DNA of 64,000 nt from Rachicladosporium sp. CCFEE 5018. Its lineage: Eukaryota; Ascomycota; Dothideomycetes; Cladosporiales; Cladosporiaceae. The DNA is taken from contig KZ111146.1 in the NCBI GenBank assembly GCA_002077045.2, positions 261,521 through 325,520 on the forward strand, in the 5' to 3' direction. Numbering within the stretch: position 1 is the stretch's first letter; each line of letters opens with the position of its first letter. Shown piece after piece: positions 19,763 through 30,455 of the stretch. A program made the position numbers and the translations under genes. The notes beneath the pieces were generated by a model, which was not told the DNA's origin, made no database searches, and saw nothing but the letters and a program-made list of their open reading frames with translations.

Positions 19763-22227
19763 TCATCTCGACGGAGCATCCCAAGAATTTGGCGGTACTG
19801 CATTCTCCTCATCCAAAGTGTCTGGCACCGAAGGCCCACTGTAGCCACCCCAATTGCCGAATTGCGAGTGCGGCGCAGTGCTGATGCTGGGTCTGTGGAA
19901 TGAAGCGCCTGGGTCGCCGTAGGCGAATGGCTGTGTTTGCATTGGCGCATGAGAATAAGCCACCTGACCTGGAAATGATGTGCTATATCCCGAGCCGGGT
20001 GGCTGATAGAGCTGTTGAGCTTGAGGTGGATATGTCGGTGGGCTGACTTGGCCCGCTGCACCTGCGTCGACGTAGTTCGAAATGCCATGTGCCTGCATCG
20101 GAGGCGGGGACTGATACACTGGCTGTCCCTGAACGCTGTTGTGTGGCGAGCTGAAGTGCTGACTGCTGCTGTTGCTTCCTACAGAGCCTGTCGAGTTAGC
20201 GTGCTGCCACATGCTAGGCCGTCGCACGCCAGCCATGATCTCGAGCTCACGTAGACGTATGGTCAGATCTTCGAGCATTGTAGATGTCTCTTGTTGGTAG
20301 CGTTGGTGCCAGCTGCGTCCCGTCAGTAAGCGCTTTTTGGAAAGGATTGCGATCAACGCACCTCATGTAACCCCATCGAATGCCAAATCGAGCAAGACAG
20401 TCTATGATCTGCTTGATGCAATTGATACTCCTCGAAGTATTGAACCGCTGTACGGTGTCGCCAGGCGGGAGCATGACTTGTGGTATTGCTGGAGGTGGTG
20501 CACTGGACGGCCTGACCTCAGGACGTGCCGGAACGATGCCATTGATCAGTGTCTCCAGGTTCTGCTGAAGCACGTCTAGGAACTGGCGACCCGTCATGTA
20601 TACTCTCATCGCGTCGTAGAATGACAACGGCGCAGTGTAGCTTGGGTCGCTGATGAGTCGCTGCATGAGATCGGCGTATCGGATGCAGTATTCGAAGATC
20701 AAAGTCTGCGCAAAGGGGGTGATCGTAGGCACTCGTGGCGACGGCGAGAGCACGTAGACATAGGAGTATAGTAAGTCGAGCTCGAAGAAAGCGCGCATAT
20801 TCGGCGAAGCAGAGTTCGAGACTCCGTCCATCCACTTGCGCATATCGTTGCAGACCGCCCAGATGTACGGGTAAGGCTCATCCCAGGGCTTCCGTCCGGA
20901 TTGAAAGAGATCAGTGTACCACTTCGATTGAATTTGACGAAGGCCGATGAGATCTAGAGCAAGCTGATGGGACTGCAGCCAGGTCATAGCAGGCACGTCT
21001 TGTGGCTCGGGCGAGCTTGGCTGAGAAGCAGCCTGCTTGACGAAAGGCACCTTGACCTTTGCGCTATCGTCGGAGAAAGAGAATGCTCGAGTCTGCACAA
21101 GTGAGGTGGATCGATCCAGAGCATACACACACCAGAAGACCCTGCGACGGAGCTCAAGCTTGCCCTTTGTCATCGAGGCGCCTTTGGGCGGATCTTGATG
21201 TAGACCGAGGTCTACCATTGCCCGAGATGCAGCTCCGATCAGACTCCAAGAATCGAAGTGGTGAGGGTCAAGCATTGCATACTCCACAAGAAGTACAAGG
21301 GCTTGCACACTGGAGATCGCACCGGGATGCAGTACCTGCTCGGCGAAGTCCAGCGCAGCGCATACGTGGCCAATACCCTCGAGGAAGTTCTGATCGCCAC
21401 TACGCTCTGACAGAGAGGCGCTCGCAACGGCAAGGACCATGCGCACCATCCAATGGTCCACAGGCTGTGCCTTGTCAAGATCTCGGTGATACACGCTGTC
21501 AACTGATGCGTAGAAGCTCGCCTCATCGAACACGGGAATGAGCTGGAAGACATTATTCAGGTAGTGCTGGGCAAGCTGGGTCGCCACGTGCTTTGGAGGT
21601 AAAGCCTTGGTAGTACCTTGTGGGAGCGGATCCTTCGAGCAAGCAGACAAAATCAATCGAGAATACGACATCGCCGAGGTGAACCCATAGAAATCTCGCG
21701 CGGTTGCATTTACTGAAAGAAAGCCGAAGCCAGATACCAGATCATCGATAGCGGAAGCTTCTTTCCGCCGTTGCGCTTTGCTGGTGTTCGGCGTCGGTGG
21801 TTCCTCATCGTCCGGCCGTTGGGCGTCTAGTGACTGCCGCCTAGATGGCACTGCGGTGCCTGTGTCATCGTCAGGGAGTGAGATGACTGATGGCTTCCTG
21901 CGATGCGCTTCCTCAAGTCTCGCCTGGAGCTTGTCGATGCGTGTCTCTAGGGTCTGAACATAGCTTCGTTCCTTGCCTCGTGCAAACTGATCGTTAGTGC
22001 TGGTGCATTCGGCTGCACGACCTGTCCTCTCGCATGATGTGCAAGCCTAACACGTATCAGTATACTCGGTCCATGTCAGTGCAACAGGGGTCGCTTACGG
22101 GCAGCTTGCCATCGCATCTGACCTTGGCGTTGCGACAGCGCAGACACGCTGCCACTGGTCGCGACACCTTCAGCAGTGGTGTCTCCAGAGGCATGAGAGC
22201 CAGCCCATCAAGGTCGTCTACCGCCAT
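19763..22227 (-). CDS. Zn2Cys6 transcription factor TF1, first copy
   Basis: Three exons (22227-22099, 22046-20362, 20312-19763) give 787 residues. The Zn2Cys6 cluster ACLRCRNAKVRCDG...ACTSCERTGRAAEC has cysteines at 28, 31, 38, 45, 48 and 57 and is cut by a 52-nt intron between Pro43 and Ala44. ARGKERSYVQTLETRIDKLQ follows as linker and coiled coil. The middle is a fungal-specific regulatory domain with RRRVFWCVYALDRSTSLVQT near residue 345. After the second intron (49 nt) comes WHQRYQQETSTMLEDLTIRL and a Gln/Pro/Ser-rich tail ending DEENAVPPNSWDAPSR. The target genes are unknown. It is divergent from TF2, sharing a 1.08-kb intergenic region. A second, partial copy lies at 31501-32771. Confidence 0.85.
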
Positions 22228-23303
22228 GGTTAGCTTAGTCAGTACGTGGGCAGACCTTAGCAAAGCAATGGTAGGTGTCGTTGGGGCGAGTAATGCGGGA
22301 CACAGGGCAGATAGACTTCATAAGCACGACCGCCTGGCCTTGCGCGAGGCGCACACGGCTCGCTAATGGCGGTAAGACGGCGCATACTGGTGGCACACAC
22401 CTGTATTACATGCAGTAGTTGCGCTGCTGCTCAGCCTCAGCCCTGTGAGATCTCAAATCGAAGGCCCGGTGGGATGGCTCTCGGCTTCATCAGATGGCAA
22501 GTGCCTCGATACAGGATTTGACAAGCTGCCGCGAATCGTCTTGTTCGGCAAGATGTGTTGTCGCTCAGAGGGAGTATTTCACGAATGACGGAACCCTGCG
22601 ATGGCGTAGAAGTGAAGTTGTTGTATCGACCCACCGCGAGAAAGTGCCGCCGCCCAGCCGCGGCAGACTCGAACTGGCCTCGTTCGACACATGCATTTTG
22701 GCGTGACGAGACTATCTGGGTTGGACCCTATCACATCACTACACTGTTGGATCATAGCCAACCTCTCCTCAACCTGCTTGTCGCGCATCTTGCAAGCAGA
22801 CAAATTGATGGAATGACAAAGGTGGCCTTTCTCAGCTCTACGCTCCACGTTCACAAGAAACGATACAGCCCTCCTTCCCGAGAATCCGGCGCCAGGGTAA
22901 AATGTGAGAAGTAACTCTCTGATTGGCTCCATATTCAGCCCTGTGTACCGAGGGGTTCGACGAGTCGCGAGTTCTCGTAGTCTAGATCGTGGCTTCAGAC
23001 ATGTGCCATAGAGTTCGTCTCGCAGTTGTCAGGCCGTCAGCAATGCTACCTTAGTCCCTCCTGACTGGCTTCCTACGGCCCCATATCGCGAGCCCTTGTC
23101 TGCCTTTGATCAAGAAGCTGCGCCCGAATGCGCAGCAGCTTCCGCTTCATGCACGAATTGTGATATCGCATACCGGCTACGCCACCTTGCATATGCTCGC
23201 TAGGTCCCACGGACGGTAGCTCGTACATTGAGTGGCAGCCCAATATCGGGCGCATGCCTTAGTCTCCCACGTCACGGCTGCAGCGCCAGGCATAGCAAAC
23301 AAA
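22228..23303. promoter_or_regulatory. Divergent intergenic region between TF1 and TF2, copy A
   Basis: About 1.08 kb separates the two start codons. An inverted CCAAT box (ATTGG) is at 22922-22926 and is kept in copy B at 33466-33470. The region aligns with copy B with a single one-base indel, so it is as conserved as the coding sequence around it. No other motif is claimed. Confidence 0.45.
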
Positions 23304-25853
23304 ATGGAGTCAGATCCGCGTGCAGTGTCGAGGAATCCCACACACACCCACGGCATGAACGGGCGAACGAATCTGCGGCGCGAGGGTACCAGTGAGGCTG
23401 GCCCTGCCTCCTCTGCTGTCGCGCACACACTTACGGCCTGTACACGGTGTCGGCAGAGGAAGACGAGATGCGATCCCAACTTGCCGAAGTGCGGTCCATG
23501 CGAAAGGACAAATTCAGTATGCGAATACTTCGACTCGAACAAGGGCCATGTGGTGAATCGAAACTATGTCGTGTACCTCCAGCACAAGGTCAGGGAGCTG
23601 GAGGAAGACTTGGAGCGGGTGGAGAATGAGGACACCGCGGATGATCCGGAGGCCATGATGCGCTCAGCGAATGTGCGCATGCAGGACATGGGAGAGTCAA
23701 AGTTCCTGGGTCCCTCCAGCGGCATCGCAATTACGAGATTGGTGATGCAGCTTGCAAAGCAGTTTACAGACGCCAAGAGCATCAAAGAGATCGTACCAGA
23801 AGCGCGCGCGAAGGCGATGAAGCAGCTGTACATCGAAGAGCAAGCCAAGCCGACGTCGAAGATTTATCCAGTGACGAGTAATGTCGCTGCACCAGACCTG
23901 CCAAATCGTGGCCTCACAGATGTCCTTGTGCAACTGTACAAGCTTAAGGTGCAACCGCTGTACCCAGCGCTCCACGAGCCGACGTTGGATGCAGACGTCG
24001 CGGCAGTATACGAGAACAGCGAGCGAGCCTCTCACTTTCAAAACTTCGTCACGCGCATGGTCATTGCCATCAGCTTGCAGAAGATGGATACGCAGTACGC
24101 CGGACTTGCGGACAGCTTCTACCTCGCAGCTCTGCAACATCTGGAGGATTGTATGCGACCCATGGATCTGAAAACGCTCCAATGCTTCGCATTAATGGCA
24201 GAGTACTCATTGCTCACGCCTACGAGAACGGCCATCTACTACATTGTTGGGATCGCTGTTCGTCTAGTGCAGGCATTGGGCTACAACGAGGAGAAGACGA
24301 TTACGAGGGGCACAACAGATAGCAGAGCTGACCCGCTCGAGATTGACATGCGCCGGCGAGCCTTCTGGTGCGTCTTGGTAATGGAGCTCGGGCTGGCGCA
24401 TTCACTCGGCCGACCTTCCATCATGGCCACCAGTCAGGAGCATATCGATGTAGGCTGGTTTGAGCTGTGCGACGACAAGTACATCACCCGGAACGGCATC
24501 GATCCCGCTGCGCGATCAGAGAGACCGACACTCAAAAAGTGGATTGCTATGCATTTCTTCAAGATGCGCTTCCTACAACTTGAGATCCGACGTAAGCTGT
24601 ACCAGCGCAAGAGATCCGAGCCTAAGGACGACAGCGATCCTTGGTCCCGGCAGATGGAGGCAAAGCTCACAGCTTGGCGGGATGCGTCGCCGAATGATGA
24701 TGAAGGCCATGGACTCGACAAGACGTGGTTCACTGTTCGATACAACACTATCGTGGTCTTCTTATACCGGCCTTCGCCGCAAATTTCCCGGCCATCACTG
24801 GCAGCGGCATTGAAGGCATTCGATGCATGCCAGTACAACATCTACATACAGCGTGAGCAAATCATCAAGAAGAATGTCGACCTGACCTGGGTCTTCGCGC
24901 AGGCCCTGTTCATGGCGATCAACACTATGCTGTGGTCACTTAGCTATGTGGAGGTAAGACGCAAGCATAGCAAGACTGACGTCGAGAGCCACCTCGACAT
25001 CGCGATGCAAGCCATTCAGCTTGCTTCGGAGAGATGGCCGGGTGTTGCATCGGCGATACAACTGTATCAGAATCTGATCGTCGCTGTCCTCCGCATATAC
25101 GAGAAGGACGGCGATGTGCCAATCTCGGCAGTCACGCCCAGCGAATCAGCCTCGCCTGCGTTCCCGATACATCGCGCTGATACTTCGAGCCCGGCCACAG
25201 CATCTAGTAACTCTGCGCCAACGCCACCGGAGAGGTCAGCCGCGCCATTCGGCTACCTTAACCAGCAATCTAGGAGAAGCGTTGAGCAGCCGCCACCTGT
25301 ACCATATCAAAGCAGCGCCACGCCACCTCCAGCAGCAACAAACACCCCGCCACTACATGCTCCGCCTCTGCAAGCCCTACCTGGCGCAGCAGATGCTTCA
25401 TACTATCATCAGCAACCCCTTAATGGGAATCAGCCTTTCCAACCACAGCCTTATGACCTCACGAATCAATGGAGCACCCTACCTGAGTTCACCGCGGACC
25501 TCACAGCTCCGGGCTGGAACGCGGCCTACACCATGCCCCATGGAAACTCGCAGCCCTTCGCGCCACCTCTATCGCAGCAGTTACCCTACGAAACATACAC
25601 AGATCCGTACTACGACCCGAACACCATGTCATATCCCTTTCCCAACGCTGGTGCAGGAAGTCTGGGCGTTGACACCCGAATGGGCAACGATCAGTACATG
25701 CAGCCTTTCTGGGAGGACTCGAACAGCTGGACGAATGGACTGGACGCTTCACAGCAGCAGGAGCTAATGCACAGTCTGGAGACGAGTGGGATGGAGGACA
25801 TTCAGACCATGATCACGGCTACCGTGCAAGCTATGACGCCTAAGCCATCGTAA
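23304..25853 (+). CDS. Zn2Cys6 transcription factor TF2, copy A
   Basis: A single exon of 849 residues. I start at ATG 23304, which has an AACAAAATGG context; the frame stays open upstream without another ATG. The Zn2Cys6 cluster ACTRCRQRKTRCDPNLPKC...CERTNSVC has cysteines at 46, 49, 56, 63, 66 and 73. A linker and coiled coil, VVYLQHKVRELEEDLERVE, follow. The fungal-specific regulatory domain spans roughly residues 190-600, with RAFWCVLVMELGLAHSLGRP near 350-370. The last 240 residues are Pro/Gln/Ser-rich. It is not the nitrate regulator NirA, whose zinc cluster sequence differs. It lies 1.0 kb upstream of nrtA on the same strand, which invites but does not prove a regulatory link. Copy B ends one codon earlier. 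Confidence 0.87.
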   Translation: MESDPRAVSRNPTHTHGMNGRTNLRREGTSEAGPASSAVAHTLTACTRCRQRKTRCDPNLPKCGPCERTNSVCEYFDSNKGHVVNRNYVVYLQHKVRELEEDLERVENEDTADDPEAMMRSANVRMQDMGESKFLGPSSGIAITRLVMQLAKQFTDAKSIKEIVPEARAKAMKQLYIEEQAKPTSKIYPVTSNVAAPDLPNRGLTDVLVQLYKLKVQPLYPALHEPTLDADVAAVYENSERASHFQNFVTRMVIAISLQKMDTQYAGLADSFYLAALQHLEDCMRPMDLKTLQCFALMAEYSLLTPTRTAIYYIVGIAVRLVQALGYNEEKTITRGTTDSRADPLEIDMRRRAFWCVLVMELGLAHSLGRPSIMATSQEHIDVGWFELCDDKYITRNGIDPAARSERPTLKKWIAMHFFKMRFLQLEIRRKLYQRKRSEPKDDSDPWSRQMEAKLTAWRDASPNDDEGHGLDKTWFTVRYNTIVVFLYRPSPQISRPSLAAALKAFDACQYNIYIQREQIIKKNVDLTWVFAQALFMAINTMLWSLSYVEVRRKHSKTDVESHLDIAMQAIQLASERWPGVASAIQLYQNLIVAVLRIYEKDGDVPISAVTPSESASPAFPIHRADTSSPATASSNSAPTPPERSAAPFGYLNQQSRRSVEQPPPVPYQSSATPPPAATNTPPLHAPPLQALPGAADASYYHQQPLNGNQPFQPQPYDLTNQWSTLPEFTADLTAPGWNAAYTMPHGNSQPFAPPLSQQLPYETYTDPYYDPNTMSYPFPNAGAGSLGVDTRMGNDQYMQPFWEDSNSWTNGLDASQQQELMHSLETSGMEDIQTMITATVQAMTPKPS

Positions 25854-26871
25854 GTAGCGAGACTGAGTCGGGACGAGACGATGAGTATTGGACGTCAGCG
25901 CGCGTTGTCATGATCGGATGGGATATGCTGCTACGGATTTGTGTGAGCTTGACTAGCGAGGTGTTCGGGGAAACTATGGATTCGGGCTATTCATTACGAT
26001 TGATATCAGACTTCACAGGACAGGGCATGTGACAGTAGTGAGTACAGAAACAGCAGCGGCGGAAAGCAAATTTTACCAAAATTCTGCAACGGCTCGCCTC
26101 ACCGCTGTTATGAACTACAGTACTTTCTTATCACGTGAGTGATCCTTTTTCTATTGAACTGAGACCGTACATTAGCATGCCTACAGCACATCACTCCTCT
26201 CTCAATCCCTACACTCCGGACTTGGACCAACATCGTTTTGTACAACATCTCCGTGGGATACCCATCGTCCCTTAGCCAAGTGATAGCCCTCTCCCCAAAG
26301 CCTCGCCAAGCCTGTAAGCCAAGAGATAGCAGATAAGGATTTCCTACATTCCATCTTTGTGAACTGCAGGGGCACATGTTAAACAACAGAGCCTGGATCA
26401 CATCGGACCATGGAGCGCATTAAATCGAGGGCCTGGAGATGCGTATATGGGTCGCGGAGTCGGAGATGCAAACACCTGCGTGACTTCTCCGATCAACGTG
26501 CATCGTCCAAGCCTAGAGGCGCTGTGTTCGCTGGTCGCAGAGGCGATCCGTTGGGTATATGAGGTCTTGTGGCCCGCTTGGCGATAGATCGAGGGCCAAT
26601 GTGTCGTGCCATGACCGCGCCATGGCAAGGAGAGAAGCAAATGTGAGGCCAAGAGCGCGGCCGAGAAGTCTGTTGCTGTGGTCATATAGGCCGAGTGTAA
26701 GTACCAGTGTCCGTTTCGCAGTCACCATTCTTTTCCAAGGTCGAGCCAGTGATACACTGAGGGCGTCGCTGTTCAGATCTCCTCGCTTCGGTCTCTTTAC
26801 TCGATATTAAATTATTGCAGCACCAAGCCGTAACGACAACCTACAACCGACCCGAAGAGCTACCACACACG
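25854..26871. other. Intergenic between TF2 and nrtA, copy A
   Basis: It contains the NirA/GATA module at 26249-26336. From about 26691 to the start codon the sequence cannot be aligned with the same stretch of copy B, while everything before that can. No gene is seen; short frames here have no family features. Confidence 0.5.
26249..26336 (+). promoter_or_regulatory. NirA-type site with three GATA motifs upstream of nrtA, copy A
   Basis: CTCCGTGG at 26249-26256 fits the Aspergillus NirA consensus CTCCGHGG. TGATAG (26281), AGATAG (26324) and AGATAA (26331) fit the HGATAR sites of AreA-type nitrogen regulators. All four are preserved in copy B. They lie 540-620 bp upstream of the nrtA start. 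The motif matches are read directly; function is inferred from nitrate-gene promoters in other fungi. Confidence 0.5.
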
Positions 26872-28660
26872 ATGACTTTCCCCGCCGTCCTCTGGTCCGC
26901 CCCGAAGATCAACCCCATAAATCGTAAAGCCCGCAGCATCCCCGTCCTAAATCCTTACAACAAATACGGCCGCGTCTTCTTCTTCTCCTGGTGGGGCTTC
27001 TTCATAGCCTTTTGGTCCTGGTACGCCTTCCCACCGCTGCTCGTCCGCACAATTCGCACAGACCTGAAGCTTTCGCAAACCGATGTCGCGAACTCAAATA
27101 TCGCTGCGCTGTGCGGGACACTGGTGGTGAGGTTCATTGCGGGACCAATGTGTGATCGCTTTGGGCCGAGGTGGACGTATATCGTTATCCTGCTCGCTGG
27201 GAGTATTCCGACTGCGCTTGCGGGGGCTGTCACAAATGTCAGTGGGCTGATTGCGCTGAGATTCTTCGTTGGGATTCTCGGCGGGACGTTCGTGCCTTGT
27301 CAGGTATGGTCTACAGGCTTCTTCGACAAGAATGTCGTCGGCACTTCCAATGCTCTCATAGGAGGATGGGGCAACTCAGGAGGTGGCATCACCTACTTCC
27401 TGATGCCGTTGATCTTCGACTCGCTGAGGGAGGACCGGGGGCTCACTGCGCATGTCGCTTGGAGGTGAGTCGCGTGGATGAAGTCCAAGTTGGCTGCTCA
27501 GCTGACGTTCCCAGGGTCGCGTTCATCGTTCCCTTCATCTTGATCGTGTCGACAGCCCTGGGCATGATCTTCCTCTGTCCCGACACGCCAACGGGCAAGT
27601 GGGCCGATCGACACGAAGCTACTCGAGCTTTGCTCGAAGCGCATCTTCCGCCGGGTCAGACCGGCCATGCCCTCACGGAGAAAGCTGACTCGTCGAACGC
27701 ATCTTCGGAACGCGGAGACTATCTGAACGAGAACGGAGAGAAGAAACGAGAAGTGCACCTACCTGCAACTGTAGATGTTGGGCGAGGATCGATTGAAGTC
27801 GTGGCTGCCCACGAAGCGCCGATGACTCAACAGGACATGTTGAACACAGCAAAGGGAGAGGTCGTCGTGGCGCCAAGCTTTAAGGAGGCCATGCACGTGA
27901 TCTTTTCACTGCAGACACTGTTCCACTCGGCAACTTACATTTGCTCCTTCGGCGGGTATGTATCTCAACGCTTTTAAGTCGGAAGACTTCGTACTGATCA
28001 TGATCGCAGTGAGCTTGCCATCAACAGCTACATTGCCTCGTATTTCCTCAAGAACTTCCCATACCTTGGCCAGACAGGAGCAGGGCGCTGGGGCAGCATG
28101 TTTGGTCTGCTCAACGTCGTTACTCGACCACTCGGTGGCGTCGTCAGCGATCTGCTCTACACACAAGTATCGAAGAACCTCTGGCTCAAGAAGGGCTGGA
28201 TCACGTTTGTGGGCGTTATCTCAGGGGCCTTCCTCGTTGCGATCGGTCTTACCAACCCACATAACGAGGCGACTATGTTCGGTCTCATTGCTGGCATGGC
28301 GTTCTTCCTCGAAGCTGGGAATGGTAAGCTGCTGCGTAAGTTCTGCGCTCGGAGCCATCACTGACATTCATTCCAGGTGCCAACTTTGCGCTAGTACCAC
28401 ATGTGCACCCACACGCCAACGGCATCGTCAGCGGGACAGTCGGAGCTATGGGCAACACCGGTGGGGTCATTTTTGCCATCCTGTTCCGCTTCCACGGCAC
28501 AAACTATGCAGAGTCGGTGAGTCTTCTGTATCCTGAACTACCGTACCAATTTCGGACTAACAATTCGTAGTTCTGGATCATGGGTGTGATGATCATGGCT
28601 CTCAACGTTTCCGTCTGCTGGATCAAGCCGTTGCCAAAGGGCCAGATTGGTGGCAGGTAG
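26872..28660 (+). CDS. nrtA: Nitrate transporter (NNP family, NrtA/CrnA type), copy A
   Basis: Five exons (26872-27464, 27515-27955, 28010-28323, 28377-28516, 28571-28660) encode 525 residues. Signatures are [17 protein letters not shown] (residues 85-101, with the substrate arginine at 87 as in Aspergillus NrtA), the first nitrate signature [13 protein letters not shown] (164-176), NVVTRPLGG with the second conserved arginine (384), and the second signature [17 protein letters not shown] (472-488). A hydrophilic central loop at about 220-325 is typical of fungal NNP porters. The protein imports nitrate by proton symport at the plasma membrane. No nitrate or nitrite reductase gene is nearby, so it is not in the niaD-niiA-crnA cluster arrangement. 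The 3' end converges on RAD10 with 87 bp between stops. Confidence 0.92.
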
Positions 28661-28747
28661 AGAGGTATAACACCGAGAAGTTCTAATCTCCAGAATTTTG
28701 GCATATGGGTAGACCAGATATACGAATGTCCTATAGGACCTAGAGGA

Positions 28748-29941
28748 TCATGACTTCCGTAGCTTCGCAAGTGCTGCCATTACGCCATCACCAACAGCAT
28801 CCTCGTCAACCTTACGCTTCTTAGACGAGGTCTCGGGAGCTTCTGCGACTTCACTCTGCTCAGCTGCGTTGGCGGTAGCGATAGTCACTTGTTTGATCGC
28901 ATCACGAGCGACGTCAAGCTCGCTCGCGTTGTCGTGCTCGGCAAGTCTTGAGCGTGGTCGTTGATCTGCATCGCTGTCTGGCAGAGCGTCCGCCTTCGAG
29001 GCAAGCCGACTTGTGAATATTGATGTGCCAAGACCAGGGGCAGCTGGCTCATCGGCAAGACTGGCATCTCGCGACAAAGTCGGCGCAAGAGATACGGGCT
29101 GGGTGCCAAGTGTGTTCTCACGACCTAGTCCGCGTCTTGCTGCACGCTGAATGCGGAAAGGCTCATGCACAGCAGCTACCCAGCGCTGTACCTTCTTCTC
29201 ACCCCAGCCAGCGATACCAGAGATGTCTTCATGTCTGGCATTGACGGCAGTCCTGATTGACCCGAGTTGACTGACCAGACTAACAGCATCGGTCTTGTTG
29301 ATGCTCCGTGGCGTCGTGATGAAGTCAACCATGCGATCAGAATAGGTGGTGGATTGGTGCTGTTTGATAGGGGTAGCTGGTGCGTTCTCATACGTCTTGA
29401 AGAGCTCAAGGTATCGGCCTCCCTCGACGGCACTCCAGCATAGCATTAGAGTAACATTGTTGATTAGACTGGTCTTCGAGAGCTCCTTTAGTGGATCCTC
29501 GTGATTGTCGATGTCCACCATGACTAGGACCAGGCGCAAGTTGTACTTGCCCTGCAGTTGCTTGATGCGAGTATATATATACTCCGGGTGCAGGCGATGA
29601 TACTTCAGACTAAGGAACAGTGCACATGTCGTGGCCCCAAGGATGTAGTCTGGCACAATGTCGCCATACTCCCAAGGCACTTGCTTGATACCGTTCAGCA
29701 GGGGATTGCCTTTTTGGCGTGGCGACACAATGATAGAGCTCGGTCCCGTCCGCTTTGGCAATGCTTGAGGCTTGGGCTGTACAACACCGCCTTGCTGGGG
29801 ATTAGTGGTGCCACTTCTGTCGAGTGCTGGAGCTGGTCTGGCGGCTGACGGTGCGGCTGGTCGTGCATTTAAGCCGCTTGCAGCAGTGCTGGTCCTGGGA
29901 ATTGCAATCGAGGTGAAATCGTCGTCAATTGGGTCGTTCAT
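28748..29941 (-). CDS. RAD10: DNA repair protein RAD10/ERCC1, copy A
   Basis: A single exon of 397 residues. The nuclease-like but catalytically inactive domain (about 68-190) begins SSIIVSPRQKGNPLLNGIKQ and contains VPWEYGDIVPDYILGATTCA, LFLSLKYHRLHPEYIYTRI and LVMVDIDNHEDPLKEL. The tandem helix-hairpin-helix domain (about 212-265) reads INKTDAVSLVSQLGSI...ISGIAGWGEKKVQRW. RAD10 pairs with RAD1/XPF to cut 5' of lesions in nucleotide excision repair. The C-terminal 130 residues are a polar extension with a KKRKVDED sequence resembling a nuclear localisation signal. It is divergent from ROX3, sharing a 514-bp promoter region. Confidence 0.92.
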   Translation of the reverse strand: MNDPIDDDFTSIAIPRTSTAASGLNARPAAPSAARPAPALDRSGTTNPQQGGVVQPKPQALPKRTGPSSIIVSPRQKGNPLLNGIKQVPWEYGDIVPDYILGATTCALFLSLKYHRLHPEYIYTRIKQLQGKYNLRLVLVMVDIDNHEDPLKELSKTSLINNVTLMLCWSAVEGGRYLELFKTYENAPATPIKQHQSTTYSDRMVDFITTPRSINKTDAVSLVSQLGSIRTAVNARHEDISGIAGWGEKKVQRWVAAVHEPFRIQRAARRGLGRENTLGTQPVSLAPTLSRDASLADEPAAPGLGTSIFTSRLASKADALPDSDADQRPRSRLAEHDNASELDVARDAIKQVTIATANAAEQSEVAEAPETSSKKRKVDEDAVGDGVMAALAKLRKS

Positions 29942-30455
29942 GTTGAGATATCATTCGGATATCTTTCACCAAGGATGCCTTATGCCGTGCGAATTGGTGG
30001 GCATTAGCTATCCATCGTCGTCAATCAGTTGTGCATGCCATGGATGATGTTTTATTGAAGTACTGGAGCATGAAAGTGTGGCTGCATCAAACTACGGCTC
30101 GGATAAGGCCGTACTAGCGTCGGCACGTGCATGCCCGCCCTGTGACAATGCGAACTCTCACACACGATCCACCCACGCCTCCGCACTATCACTTCACCAT
30201 ATCCTCTCCACTCCGCCCCGCCCCACCCCGACGATAGCGACAAGACGACCTCTCCCCTCTTGGCGACACGACACAGTACACTGGACTGGCTCCGCGTACT
30301 GTCAGGCGAATGAGGCAGTGAAGTGACGTGCAGCGCAGGTGCTGCTGTGCTGAGGCCACCCTTCCTCACTTAACGTGAATCCACCCACCTCACCACCAAC
30401 GATCAGCACTACTGTACGCATACACTACGTGCTGTGCACGACTGGGCTATCGTCA
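29942..30455. promoter_or_regulatory. Divergent promoter region RAD10-ROX3, copy A
   Basis: A GC-rich run (CCGCCCCGCCCC near 30217) lies in the middle and is weakened in copy B. The rest is well conserved between copies. No specific factor site is claimed. Confidence 0.35.

Noticed and set aside
23232..23303. N-terminal extension of TF2 before ATG 23304
   Set aside because: The frame is open but begins with GTG and has no ATG; the strong start context is at 23304, and the extension is not needed for any domain.
23304..25853. Identification of TF2 as the nitrate regulator NirA because it neighbours nrtA
   Set aside because: The zinc cluster and linker sequence (RQRKTRCDPNLPKC, VVYLQHKVRELEEDL) do not fit NirA as I know it, and position alone is not evidence.
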